A DNA stretch of 24,474 bases. It comes from Candidatus Peribacteria bacterium. Lineage in GTDB: Bacteria > Patescibacteria > JAEDAM01 > Absconditabacterales > Absconditicoccaceae. The position numbers and the translations under genes were made by a program. Positions 18,130-24,474 of the stretch are shown here, one piece after another; position 1 is the first letter of the stretch; each line of letters begins with the position of its first letter. The DNA lies in assembly GCA_031288635.1 (NCBI GenBank), contig JAITQZ010000007.1:1-24474 (forward strand), read 5' to 3'. The notes beneath the pieces were generated by a model. The model was not told where the DNA came from. It ran no database searches and was given only the letters and a program-made list of their open reading frames with translations.

Positions 18130-18675
18130 TTAGAACTCCACTTTAGGTGTTTTCTTGGTTTCTTCTTCTCCTTCAAAAAAGGTTTCAGGTGTATTAGCTG
18201 GGAAAAGAATATTTGCTGGAAACTGCTGGATGACGGTGTTGTATTCCCTCGTGGTAGAGTTGAAAAATCTTCTCGCTGCAGCAATTTTATTTTCGATGTC
18301 AGAAAGCTCACTCTGTAGCTGAATAAAATTCTGATTGGCTTTCAAGTCTGGGTAGGCTTCAGATAGAGCGAAAATGCTTTTTAATGCCCCGCTCAACATA
18401 TTGTCTGCGTCAGCTTTATCTTTGATATTGGTAGCAGCACCAAACTTGCTTCTCGCCTCAATCACGGCATTTAAAGTATCTTTTTCGTGCTTTGCGTAGC
18501 CTTTCACGGTATTTACGAGGTTGTCCACCAAATCAAATCTGAGCTTCATTTGTACATCAATGTCAGAAAAAGCATTTTCTCTGGTGGTCTTGAGATGGAC
18601 AATTTTGTTGTAAAGACTCACGTATCGAATCACGAGCAACGCGATAATTCCAAGGAAAATTCGTAATGGTGTCAT
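18130..18675 (-). CDS. lemA: LemA family protein (second copy)
   Basis: 181 residues from ATG 18675. The N-terminal membrane helix is RIFLGIIALLVIRYVSLYN. The family core follows: LRFDLVDNLVNTVKGYAKHE, VIEARSKF, SEAYPDLKANQNF, LQSELSDIENKIAAARRF and YNTVIQQFPANI. It is only moderately similar to the copy at 6825, so this is an old paralog pair or two acquisitions. No UGA codon. An in-frame upstream ORF extension runs into the promoter and is not used. Confidence 0.93.
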   Translation of the reverse strand: MTPLRIFLGIIALLVIRYVSLYNKIVHLKTTRENAFSDIDVQMKLRFDLVDNLVNTVKGYAKHEKDTLNAVIEARSKFGAATNIKDKADADNMLSGALKSIFALSEAYPDLKANQNFIQLQSELSDIENKIAAARRFFNSTTREYNTVIQQFPANILFPANTPETFFEGEEETKKTPKVEF

Positions 18676-18709
18676 AGTAGTAGGTAAAGAAAATAAAAAT
18701 CCTGATGTT

Positions 18710-18737
18710 AGGATAGCATTTTGTGTAAGTTTTTCAA
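18710..18737 (-). promoter_or_regulatory. Promoter of the second lemA
   Basis: On the minus strand TTGAAA (18732-18737), 16 bp, TATCCT (18710-18715). The leader carries ATCAGGATTTTTATTTTC. Confidence 0.65.
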
Positions 18738-18777
18738 GAGAGAATTTTTTCTGAAATACTCCCGTTGGCATTGTAGC

Positions 18778-19803
18778 TTACGCAAATGACCTCGTGAACC
18801 TCAAATCTCCATTGGTAAAGTAGCGAATATCTTTAATTCCATATTTCATTGCACATACTCTATTAATTCCAATTCCAAACGCAAATCCTGTCCAGCCTTC
18901 TTCTGGATTAACTCCCGCATTTCTCAATACATTAGGATGAACCATCCCAGCACCTAAAAGTTCAATCCATTTAGAAAGCTGCTTTTTCCCTGTTTTTGGG
19001 TCTAGATATTCATATCTGGCATCAATTTCAAATCCTGGCTCAACAAATGGGAAAAATCCTGGTCTCATTCTGACTTCTACTTTCTTTTTCAAGACACCAG
19101 AAAGGAAGGTCTCAATCACGTTTTTGAAGTTGGCAATAGAAATCCCTTTATCAATGTATACCCCTTCAATTTGGTAAAACATTGTGTCGTGCGTAGCATC
19201 CATTTCATCAAAACGATAACATCTTCCCGGCAAAATGGCTTTAATCGGTACGCCGTGTTTACGAATGATGTAATTCTGTGCAGAAGAAGTATGCGTCCTC
19301 AAAACGAAATGTTCGCCTCTCGCGTCTTTTTGCTGCAAATAAATGGTATCGTGCATTTCCGTAGCAGGATGGGTAATCGGGATATTCACCGCTTCAAAAT
19401 TTTCAAACTTGTTTACTACCTCCGTTCACAGCTCCACAATAAATCCCATTGACTGAGCGATATCTTCCATTTCTCTTCTGGTCTTGACGAGCAAGTTGTA
19501 AAACCCTTGTTCCAGAGGTTTCCCCGGCAGAGAGATGTCCACGAGTTCTTTGCCGAGCAGTTCATTAATTCCCGCCATCGCAAAAGATTGTTCCTTCTCA
19601 GCGTAAGCCGTTTCCAAAGAAGTTTTCAAGTCTGAAAGGAACTGTCCTTTTTCTTTCCTTTCCTCGGGAGAGAGGTCGCCCATCGTTTTGAATTCGAGCG
19701 TGATGGAGCCTTTTTTTCCGAGATACGTTTGGTATCGTGTCTCCAAAGCTTCCTGCGTAGAGATAGAGGAAAGTTCAGTTAAAAGCTGATGTTTATCTAA
19801 CAT
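18778..19803 (-). CDS. pheS: Phenylalanyl-tRNA synthetase alpha subunit
   Basis: 341 residues; the alpha subunit is the catalytic half of the alpha2-beta2 PheRS. An N-terminal coiled region (YLGKKGSITLEFK) precedes the class II core: THPATEMHDT, LRTHTSSAQ, GRCYRFDEMDATHD (motif 2) and GWTGFAFGIGINRVCAMKYG (motif 3). UGA at 19426-19428 is Gly in ELGTEVVN; with UGA as stop the synthetase is cut in two. A CGA at residue 23 (19735-19737) sits where relatives have a hydrophobic residue. pheT is not adjacent, unlike in many bacteria. A promoter lies at 19858-19885. Confidence 0.97.
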
Positions 19804-19857
19804 TGAACAGAATACAAAGAAATAAAAAATTTTATAGAAGATAGTCTTATGGAAGAT

Positions 19858-19885
19858 ATAATAGGATTTCGAGGTTGTTTTTCAA
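19858..19885 (-). promoter_or_regulatory. pheS promoter
   Basis: On the minus strand TTGAAA (19880-19885), 16 bp, TATTAT (19858-19863). The leader includes AAAATTTTTTATTTCTTTG. Confidence 0.65.
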
Positions 19886-19912
19886 GTACAATGAAAAAAG
19901 TCGAAAAATCTC

Positions 19913-19942
19913 TTGATATATATATATCCTAATAATTATAAT
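19913..19942 (+). promoter_or_regulatory. Promoter, variant of the AT-palindrome class
   Basis: TTGATA (19913-19918), 18 bp, TATAAT (19937-19942). GATATATATATATC is fused directly to the -35 box, so the palindrome is shifted relative to the other three copies. It drives the orphan gene at 19972. Confidence 0.6.
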
Positions 19943-19971
19943 GTCCATATAAACAAATAAAAAATAAGACG

Positions 19972-20034
19972 ATGAGAAAAAAGATTGATTTTGAAACAAT
20001 GAGAAAGATTGATTTTGGAACAATGAGAGAGAAC
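19972..20034 (+). repeat. Imperfect tandem repeat at the 5' end of the orphan gene
   Basis: Three units begin ATGAGA: 19972-19998 (27 bp, MRKKIDFET), 19999-20022 (24 bp, MRKIDFGT) and a partial unit from 20023 (MREN). Units 1 and 2 share AAGATTGATTTTG. Confidence 0.8.
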
Positions 20035-20397
20035 TGCATTAATATTTATGACGAAGTGGCTCGTATATATGCAGTCGCAGAAAAAGCAGGCATTGACAAA
20101 CAAGAATTGCAAAAGTTCTTGATTGTATCTGATGCTAATGAATTGACCTCGCATGAACTTACCAAAACGATAGAAGGGATGGGAAAGTATGCGAAACAAT
20201 TGTTTGAAGCAACAGCACTTTGGGATTTGCTGCCTTCTAGGCAAATAATACCCAGCGGGTTTATAAGTGATTATGTATGGTTGAAACAAGAAGCAAAAAC
20301 TTCTTTGCAAGAGTCATACGTGGCACTTATTGGATGAAAATGGTTTGGTATTCCAAAAAAAGTGAGTCTGATAAAGACCCACTTTTTACAATGATAA
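19972..20397 (+). CDS. Orphan helical protein with repeated N-terminus
   Basis: 141 residues when UGA is Gly at 20335 and 20392; with UGA as stop it would end at 121. It is mostly helical and charged (INIYDEVARIYAVAEKAGID, KTIEGMGKYAKQLFEATALW), with no signal or membrane segment. The start holds three in-frame ATGs in a tandem repeat, so the true start is uncertain. The last 20 codons overlap the greA terminator and its stop is 2 bp from the greA stop on the other strand. No family is recognised. Confidence 0.65.
20357..20387 (-). terminator. greA terminator
   Basis: On the minus strand AAAAAGTGGGTC pairs with GACTCACTTTTT (one G-T pair) around a 7-nt loop, ending in a T run, 13 bp after the greA stop. 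On the plus strand the stem has one A-C mismatch but could also act. Confidence 0.75.
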
Positions 20398-20399
20398 TT

Positions 20400-20888
20400 T
20401 TACTTAATACTTACTACTTTTACATCCTTTCTTGTCGTTGCAAGTCTCATTTTGGCACTTTCTCCTACAGCTTTTCCCCTGATTGCTTGTCCCAGAGGAG
20501 ATTCCAAGGAAATCAGCAGGTTTCCTTCTTTGCTGGTTCCGACTTCTCCACTTCCGACGATGATTACTTCATATTCTTTGCCTTCCCCTTCAATCTGGAC
20601 TTTCACTTTAGAACCAAATTCTACGACTTTTTCAGATTTTTTCTTTCCTTCAGTTTCATCTACAATTTCTACATCTTCAATCAGTTCTTCGATTTGCTTC
20701 ATTCTCGAGTTGATAAAATCTTTCTCTTCCAGAGCAGATTTATAGTCAAAGTTTTCAGAAAGGTCTCCCATTTCTTTTGCTTCTGCGAGCGTAACCAAGA
20801 TAGCAGGAAGTCTGACCTGTTTGAGCTCCTGAAGTTCGTTAACCAGTTTTTCATATCCTTCTCTACTGATTTTTTTAGAGTGTGCCAT
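20400..20888 (-). CDS. greA: Transcription elongation factor GreA
   Basis: 162 residues, family length. The N-terminal coiled coil carries the catalytic acidic motif GDLSENFDY. The C-terminal FKBP-like domain has ISLESPLGQAIRGKAVGE. GreA enters the RNA polymerase secondary channel and stimulates cleavage of backtracked RNA. ATG 20888 (MAHSKKISREGYEKL) is chosen; ten upstream codons in frame do not fit the family. It follows the HPF-like gene by 44 bp on the same strand. No UGA codon. Confidence 0.97.
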   Translation of the reverse strand: MAHSKKISREGYEKLVNELQELKQVRLPAILVTLAEAKEMGDLSENFDYKSALEEKDFINSRMKQIEELIEDVEIVDETEGKKKSEKVVEFGSKVKVQIEGEGKEYEVIIVGSGEVGTSKEGNLLISLESPLGQAIRGKAVGESAKMRLATTRKDVKVVSIK

Positions 20889-20932
20889 TTGTAATGTAAG
20901 ATTAAAGGGTAAAAACAAAAAAGTAAGCGGTA

Positions 20933-21289
20933 TTATTTGAAAAATCTTTTTCGACCAAAGACTCCAAGAATGCTTCTTTTTCGTTTATCGAAAGCGTGAG
21001 TGATTAAATCGGTTGCAACTTTGAACCCTTGATGACTTTCGGTAATAAATTTTTCACCATCAGCAATAAAGACAAAATCCGATTCATATTTCCCTTGTTT
21101 ATTTTTGGTAATCGTATATTCGATACTTACTTTTGCATTGGGGTTTTTGCTGTAAATCTTTTTGAGAATGGACTGAGATTTGGTGTTGATTTGATGTTGA
21201 ACAAGTTTTTTGATGTCGGCTTGCATTACTTCGGAGACGTCGACAAATCTTTCTTTAAGTTCACTAACCGTAAGGGGCGTTTCTGACAT
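20933..21289 (-). CDS. HPF/RaiA-like ribosome-associated protein (probable)
   Basis: 118 residues. The stretch AKVSIEYTITKNKQGKYESD, FVFIADGEKFITESHQGF and KVATDLITHAFDKRKRS has the beta-beta-alpha pattern of short HPF/YfiA proteins: an inhibitor-like beta strand pair, then a D/A-rich helix and basic residues. These proteins bind the 30S decoding site and form hibernating ribosomes. Similarity is by pattern, not strict motif. The end reads FG-x-KRFFK with a CGA codon. A promoter lies at 21337-21364; greA is downstream in the same probable operon. Confidence 0.5.
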   Translation of the reverse strand: MSETPLTVSELKERFVDVSEVMQADIKKLVQHQINTKSQSILKKIYSKNPNAKVSIEYTITKNKQGKYESDFVFIADGEKFITESHQGFKVATDLITHAFDKRKRSILGVFGRKRFFK

Positions 21290-21336
21290 TGGAATACTAA
21301 GGATTAAGAGATAAAATATCCATCTTTTCTTTTTTC

Positions 21337-21364
21337 AGGATACGGAAAAGCTGCTAAAAAGCAA
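21337..21364 (-). promoter_or_regulatory. Promoter of the HPF-like/greA operon
   Basis: On the minus strand TTGCTT (21359-21364), 16 bp, TATCCT (21337-21342), 48 bp before the ATG. Confidence 0.55.
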
Positions 21365-21385
21365 CTCGATTTTATTACAACTGTT

Positions 21386-21886
21386 TTACCCTAATTTATC
21401 GAGAAAATCTTTTTTTACGTTCTGATTCTTTTGAGCTTCTTTAATCAGAAAATAGCTTTTTCTAAAGAGCTCCCTGATATCTTCATAATAGACAAGACTG
21501 ATAATTTCCTGAATAGTAAACCATTTGTAAATCCCGATGTACCCTTCTCCTTCAATCAAATGAATGGCGTCTAAATTGCCAGTATATTTCATCAGGAAAT
21601 ACGTTACATCCTTGTCCAGATGTCCTTTTTTGGTTTCGCTACTCCTGAGGGAAGTCGTCCCCAAGAGTTGTTTAACAATCAGCTGCTCTTTTCTAATTCA
21701 GGTTTCTTCCCAGACTTCTCTGATTGCAGAATCTTTTTCATTTTCTCCAATTTGGATTTTGCCTTTGGGAGCGACTCGTTCGATTTTTCCGGAGAGTGCA
21801 TGGCGTTTAATGAGCAGATAACGGGGTTCTCCGTCGGCAGCCAGATAATAAAGAATGCCTCCTGCACTTTGGACGATTTCAGACAT
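21386..21886 (-). CDS. Nudix hydrolase, Ap4A/MutT-like
   Basis: 166 residues. The Nudix box G-x5-E-x7-REVWEETGI spans 42-64, and its last glycine (63) is UGA at 21698-21700, so a standard reading breaks the active site. The sequence before it, KIE-x-VAPKGK, has CGA (21776-21778) exactly where Nudix enzymes have Trp (W-x-LPKG). The AGGILYY start and PKG motif suit the diadenosine tetraphosphatase/MutT branch, which hydrolyses nucleoside diphosphates linked to another group; the substrate is not known. It is encoded after eno on the same strand. Confidence 0.93.
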
Positions 21887-21953
21887 AGAAAAAGATGAGA
21901 GATAAAGGATATTAGTGTAATGTTAGTCAAATGCTGGTGATTTTCAAGGGATT

Positions 21954-23213
21954 CTATTTTCTTCCATATTGTGCGGATGCTCCGAGTTTTTCTTCAATTC
22001 TCAACAGCTGATTGTACTTCGCAATTCTGTCTGTTCTCGAAGCAGAACCCGTTTTGATAAAGCCGGTGTTCATTGCAACGGCAAGGTCTGCGATAAAGGT
22101 ATCTTCACTTTCTCCAGAGCGGTGAGAAGAGATAGAACGCATTCCATTAGCGTGAGCTAGATTAATTGCATCTAGGGTCTCAGATACGGTTCCAATCTGA
22201 TTGAGTTTTATCAAGATAGCATTTGCCATTCCTTGGTCAATCCCCAGTTGGAGCCTTTGAATATTAGTGACAAAAAGGTCATCTCCTACGAGCATAATCT
22301 TTTCCCCGAGCTTTTCCGTCAGCTTTTTTCGTCCGTTAAAATCATCTTCTGCCATTCCGTCTTCAATAGAAATGATAGGATATTTTTCACACCAATCTAC
22401 ATAGAGCTGGATGAGTTCATCATCGCTGAGTACTCTACCTTCTCCAGCGAGGTCATATTTCCCCTCTTGATAAAATTCTGAGCTTGCAACATCAAGGGCG
22501 AGTTTAATCTTGCCACTATATCCAGCTTTTTCTATTGCTTCCATAATCACTTGCAACGCTTCTTCGTTACTTCCCAAATTTGGTGCAAATCCTCCTTCGT
22601 CTCCTACAGAAGTTGCCAGTCCTTTCGCTTTGAGAATAGCTTTCAAATGATGGAACACTTCAGCTCCCATTCTTAACCCTTCACGGAAACTTGGAGCTTC
22701 GGTAGGTACAATCATAAATTCCTGAATATCCACATTATTATCGGCGTGAGAACCTCCATTCAGAATATTCATCATCGGATACGGCAGAGTAGTTCCCTCT
22801 CCTTCTCCGAGCTCTTCATAAATAAAATGCTCCTGTTTTTTCGCCACCGCTGCTACAAATGCCATACTCACTGCGAGAATAGCATTCGCTCCGAGCTTGG
22901 ATTTATTTGGCGTTCCATCCAAAGAGATAAGAAGCTGGTCAAGTTCACGATACGTAGCAAATGCTTTGTTGAGAATGGCATCTTTAATCGTGGTGTTTAC
23001 GTTTTGAACTGCCGTAAGAGTTCCTTTCCCAAGGTAGCGAGATTTGTCTCCATCGCGAAGTTCCAACGCTTCGTGGACTCCGGTTGATGCTCCAGAAGGA
23101 ACAATTGCTCTCGCAGTAGTCGCTCCGTCAAGGGTAAGTTCTGCTTCAACAGTAGGATTTCCACGAGAATCGAGGACTTCACGAGCGTGTAAATGGGTAA
23201 TAGTGTACGTCAT
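21954..23213 (-). CDS. eno: Enolase
   Basis: 419 residues, full length. Enolase converts 2-phosphoglycerate to phosphoenolpyruvate in the cytosol. Motifs: [49 protein letters not shown] and [17 protein letters not shown]. All 39 glycines use GGN codons; no UGA is present. The single CGA (22329-22331, residue 295) lies in [14 protein letters not shown], the position of the conserved Trp in D-W-x-G-W-x-x-LT, while every conserved Arg uses AGA, AGG, CGT or CGC. Own promoter at 23249. Confidence 0.99.
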   Translation of the reverse strand: MTYTITHLHAREVLDSRGNPTVEAELTLDGATTARAIVPSGASTGVHEALELRDGDKSRYLGKGTLTAVQNVNTTIKDAILNKAFATYRELDQLLISLDGTPNKSKLGANAILAVSMAFVAAVAKKQEHFIYEELGEGEGTTLPYPMMNILNGGSHADNNVDIQEFMIVPTEAPSFREGLRMGAEVFHHLKAILKAKGLATSVGDEGGFAPNLGSNEEALQVIMEAIEKAGYSGKIKLALDVASSEFYQEGKYDLAGEGRVLSDDELIQLYVDWCEKYPIISIEDGMAEDDFNGRKKLTEKLGEKIMLVGDDLFVTNIQRLQLGIDQGMANAILIKLNQIGTVSETLDAINLAHANGMRSISSHRSGESEDTFIADLAVAMNTGFIKTGSASRTDRIAKYNQLLRIEEKLGASAQYGRK

Positions 23214-23248
23214 AGGGTATACAAATAAAAAAATAAAAATCTGCTTTG

Positions 23249-23276
23249 AAGATATGATTTCTTTTCATAATTGCAA
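23249..23276 (-). promoter_or_regulatory. eno promoter
   Basis: On the minus strand TTGCAA (23271-23276), 16 bp, TATCTT (23249-23254). The leader begins CAGATTTTTATTTTTTTATT. Confidence 0.7.
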
Positions 23277-23301
23277 GTCAAACCGTGAAATGAAGAATCT
23301 C

Positions 23302-23329
23302 TTGAAAATCTCCCGATAAAAGATACAAC
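23302..23329 (+). promoter_or_regulatory. Weak candidate promoter of the 23370 membrane protein
   Basis: TTGAAA (23302-23307), 16 bp, TACAAC (23324-23329); the -10 is poor. The leader ATCAGTTTTCTTTATCC fits the shared type. Confidence 0.35.
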
Positions 23330-23369
23330 AGTGCTAATCAGTTTTCTTTATCCTATATTCTTCCTGCAA

Positions 23370-23780
23370 ATGAAAGACCTTATTAAAAAAACCATCGTTA
23401 TCGTAGTATTTGGAGCATTTCTTGGGTATCTACTCTATTTGGCTCTCAATGGTCAATCCATTACCACGTGAGAGTTTGCTCATCTCAATGTTTGGTGGTA
23501 TCTCATCCTCATTGGGTTATGTCTGTATATTATTGCATTTTATGGAATTTATCCCCTTCATATCAAGTTTTCTAGACCTGCATTATTGGTAGTGAGCCTC
23601 GCATTGATTATTCTCTCCCAAACAATGCTTGCCAATGACGGTCCCAACGGAATTTTCATTGGAGATATTTTTTCCGTAGTAGGAGTGTTGATATTAATAC
23701 TTTTCCCTACTAACCTGATTATTACCGATAAGGTGAAAAAGAGAAAAGCAAAAACTGAAGAGGTAGTGATTGAAGTATAA
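23370..23780 (+). CDS. Four-helix membrane protein of unknown function
   Basis: 136 residues, with UGA as Gly at codon 34 (23469-23471). Predicted membrane helices are near TIVIVVFGAFLGYLLYLAL, WWYLILIGLCLYIIAFYGI, LLVVSLALIILSQTML and DIFSVVGVLILILF, and the C-terminus is Lys/Glu-rich. It is divergent from eno and converges on the small gene at 23794. No family is recognised; it is a single integral membrane protein without visible catalytic or binding motifs. Confidence 0.75.
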
Positions 23781-23793
23781 ACGAGGAGATTGC

Positions 23794-24009
23794 TTATTCT
23801 TTGAACTTTCTTTTTTTAATAAGTCTATTTTCAAATTTATCCAGCTGAATAGAAATCTGATTGGGGTCGTGTTTTTTGGAAGTAGAAGTTTGTTCAGCTT
23901 TAATGGCGTTCCCCAAATCTGCCTTTTTTGTTGCTTGGGCGAGGGGATTGTGCATCGCTTTACTGAGTTCAGTTTCTTTGCTGGGTACGGGAGGTTGGGG
24001 AGTGCTCAT
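23794..24009 (-). CDS. Small hydrophilic protein, 71 aa
   Basis: ATG 24009 to TAA, starting MSTPQPPVPSKETE and ending LIKKRKFKE. It is Lys/Gln-rich, probably helical in its second half, with no membrane segment and no UGA. A -10-like TATACT lies about 35 bp upstream, and an ATCAGC-T10 tract further out. Its stop is 13 bp from the stop of the convergent membrane protein. No family is recognised; coding status rests on length, spacing and composition. Confidence 0.5.
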   Translation of the reverse strand: MSTPQPPVPSKETELSKAMHNPLAQATKKADLGNAIKAEQTSTSKKHDPNQISIQLDKFENRLIKKRKFKE

Positions 24010-24106
24010 TTGAGGAAGAGAAAAGTAAATTTTCTGTAGTATACAAGTTTGAGATGAAAAAAAAAGCTGATTTGTATATTTTTCAGCAGTTATTCTTCAT
24101 TTTCTC

Positions 24107-24135
24107 TTGACTTTGGATATATATATCAGTATACT
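24107..24135 (+). promoter_or_regulatory. Promoter with AT-palindrome spacer (24172 gene)
   Basis: TTGACT (24107-24112), 17-bp spacer TTGGATATATATATCAG, TATACT (24130-24135). It matches the spacers at 4577 and 12156 at most positions. Confidence 0.8.
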
Positions 24136-24171
24136 GGTTCTTGTATATAAAAATAAACATTAAATTTTATA

Positions 24172-24360
24172 ATGATAGAACAAAAAAATGAAAAGATTTT
24201 TTATTATGGTCAGGGGGTTTGGATGTTTGACGATATGGCTTTTGAAACATTTGGGACTGCATTAGCCCACTTTTTAGGAGAGCATAGGGACTTAGAAGTC
24301 GCAGCTATGACAAGTAGTTGCAACGATTTTGATTGGTCATATATTGTTGTCTTTAAATAG
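24172..24360 (+). CDS. Orphan small protein, 62 aa
   Basis: ATG 24172 to TAG. The sequence (MIEQKNEKIFYYGQGVWMFD, then LAHFLGEHRDLEVAAMTSSC and SYIVVFK) looks like a compact alpha/beta fold with aromatic strands and one helix, with no signal. Its promoter is of the AT-palindrome class, as for the three other orphan genes. No family is recognised. Confidence 0.6.
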   Translation: MIEQKNEKIFYYGQGVWMFDDMAFETFGTALAHFLGEHRDLEVAAMTSSCNDFDWSYIVVFK

Positions 24361-24375
24361 GAGTTCCGCAAAATC

Positions 24376-24474
24376 TTGAAAATAGAGAGGAAAAAAATAA
24401 AAAGAGAATATGAAAAACTCAATAAACCCCGGTGAAATACGACCCCTCTATCTTCTATCAGAGAAGGGAAAACC
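24376..24474 (+). CDS. Possible start of a gene cut by the window end
   Basis: Two overlapping frames stay open to the last base. Frame 1 from TTG 24376 reads IKREYEKLNKP, then CGG (Trp) and UGA (Gly), NTTPLSSIREGKT; it follows the preceding TAG without a break. Frame 2 from ATG 24410 reads MKNSINPGEI-x-PLYLLSEKGK. Frame 1 uses both recoded codons in a natural-looking sequence, frame 2 has the ATG. I cannot decide between them or name a family. Confidence 0.3.

Noticed and set aside
190..23471. Selenocysteine or stop read-through as explanation of TGA
   Set aside because: Sites align with glycine, not cysteine, are far too frequent, and lack SECIS-like hairpins.
24062..24087. GCTGA/TCAGC hairpin with T run as a terminator
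   Set aside because: Only a 5-bp stem with a 16-nt loop, and no minus-strand gene directly upstream; it is more likely part of a T-rich leader.
1..24474. CRISPR array, insertion sequence or tRNA genes
   Set aside because: I found no regularly spaced repeats, no transposase and no cloverleaf with a GTTCRA-type T arm. The tRNA for UGA must be outside the window.

Overview
This window is a dense stretch of bacterial chromosome from a Candidate Phyla Radiation bacterium, most likely Absconditabacteria (SR1) or a close Gracilibacteria relative. Most of the conserved genes can only be read if UGA is glycine (NCBI code 25). I count about 37 in-frame TGA codons. They include both P-loop glycines of ychF, the Nudix-box glycine, and six sites in typA. 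A second recoding is visible: CGA and CGG sit where family members have tryptophan or another aromatic or hydrophobic residue, in enolase (D-W-x-G-W), TypA (ARPE-W-V), CopA (FG-W-xLNP), AMP phosphorylase and Nudix. Conserved arginines that I checked use AGA, AGG, CGT or CGC. All coordinates below end genes only at TAA or TAG.

Layout. 1-3350: the end of an unknown gene, a P-loop kinase/nucleotidylyltransferase fusion (+), and lysS (-) meeting it tail to tail. 3434-4605: rplI (-), then a compact minus-strand unit of strong promoter, 51-codon ORF, structured RNA element and intrinsic terminator. 4704-5680: a HEPN-like/CBS gene (+) and a truncated ABC ATPase remnant that stops where ychF ends. 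5681-9886: minus-strand ychF, lemA, typA and a HIT hydrolase. 10110-11702: AMP phosphorylase (+). 11767-13769: an orphan lipoprotein (-), a PriA remnant without its ATPase half (+), and a three-helix membrane protein (-) resembling Pycsar TM effectors, with a possible frameshift. 13927-17906: a copper module (+) of promoter, CsoR-like operator, CopA P-type ATPase and an HMA/TauE-SafE-like/cupredoxin fusion. 17909-19803: pheS, a second lemA and a small membrane protein (-). 19972-20397: an orphan gene (+). 20400-23213: eno, Nudix, an HPF/RaiA-like gene and greA (-). 23370-24474: small membrane and soluble orphan genes and a gene start cut by the window edge.

Regulation. Two promoter types can be read. 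Most housekeeping genes have TTGCAA- or TTGAAA-like -35 boxes, exactly 16 bp, then TATNNT-like -10 boxes. A pyrimidine-rich leader (CAG-TTTTTATTTYTTT type) follows, and I see no clear Shine-Dalgarno. Four lineage-specific genes instead have 17-18 bp spacers carrying the palindrome GATATATATATC, which suggests a separate regulon or a mobile promoter cassette.

How the genes work together. The core is translation (lysS, pheS, rplI, typA, ychF, HPF-like), transcription (greA) and glycolysis (eno). AMP phosphorylase suggests the AMP-to-ribose-bisphosphate route found in CPR bacteria. The copper module is a coherent two-gene efflux and handling operon under a metal-sensor operator. The truncated ABC and PriA genes and the palindromic elements inside copA show active genome erosion and rearrangement.
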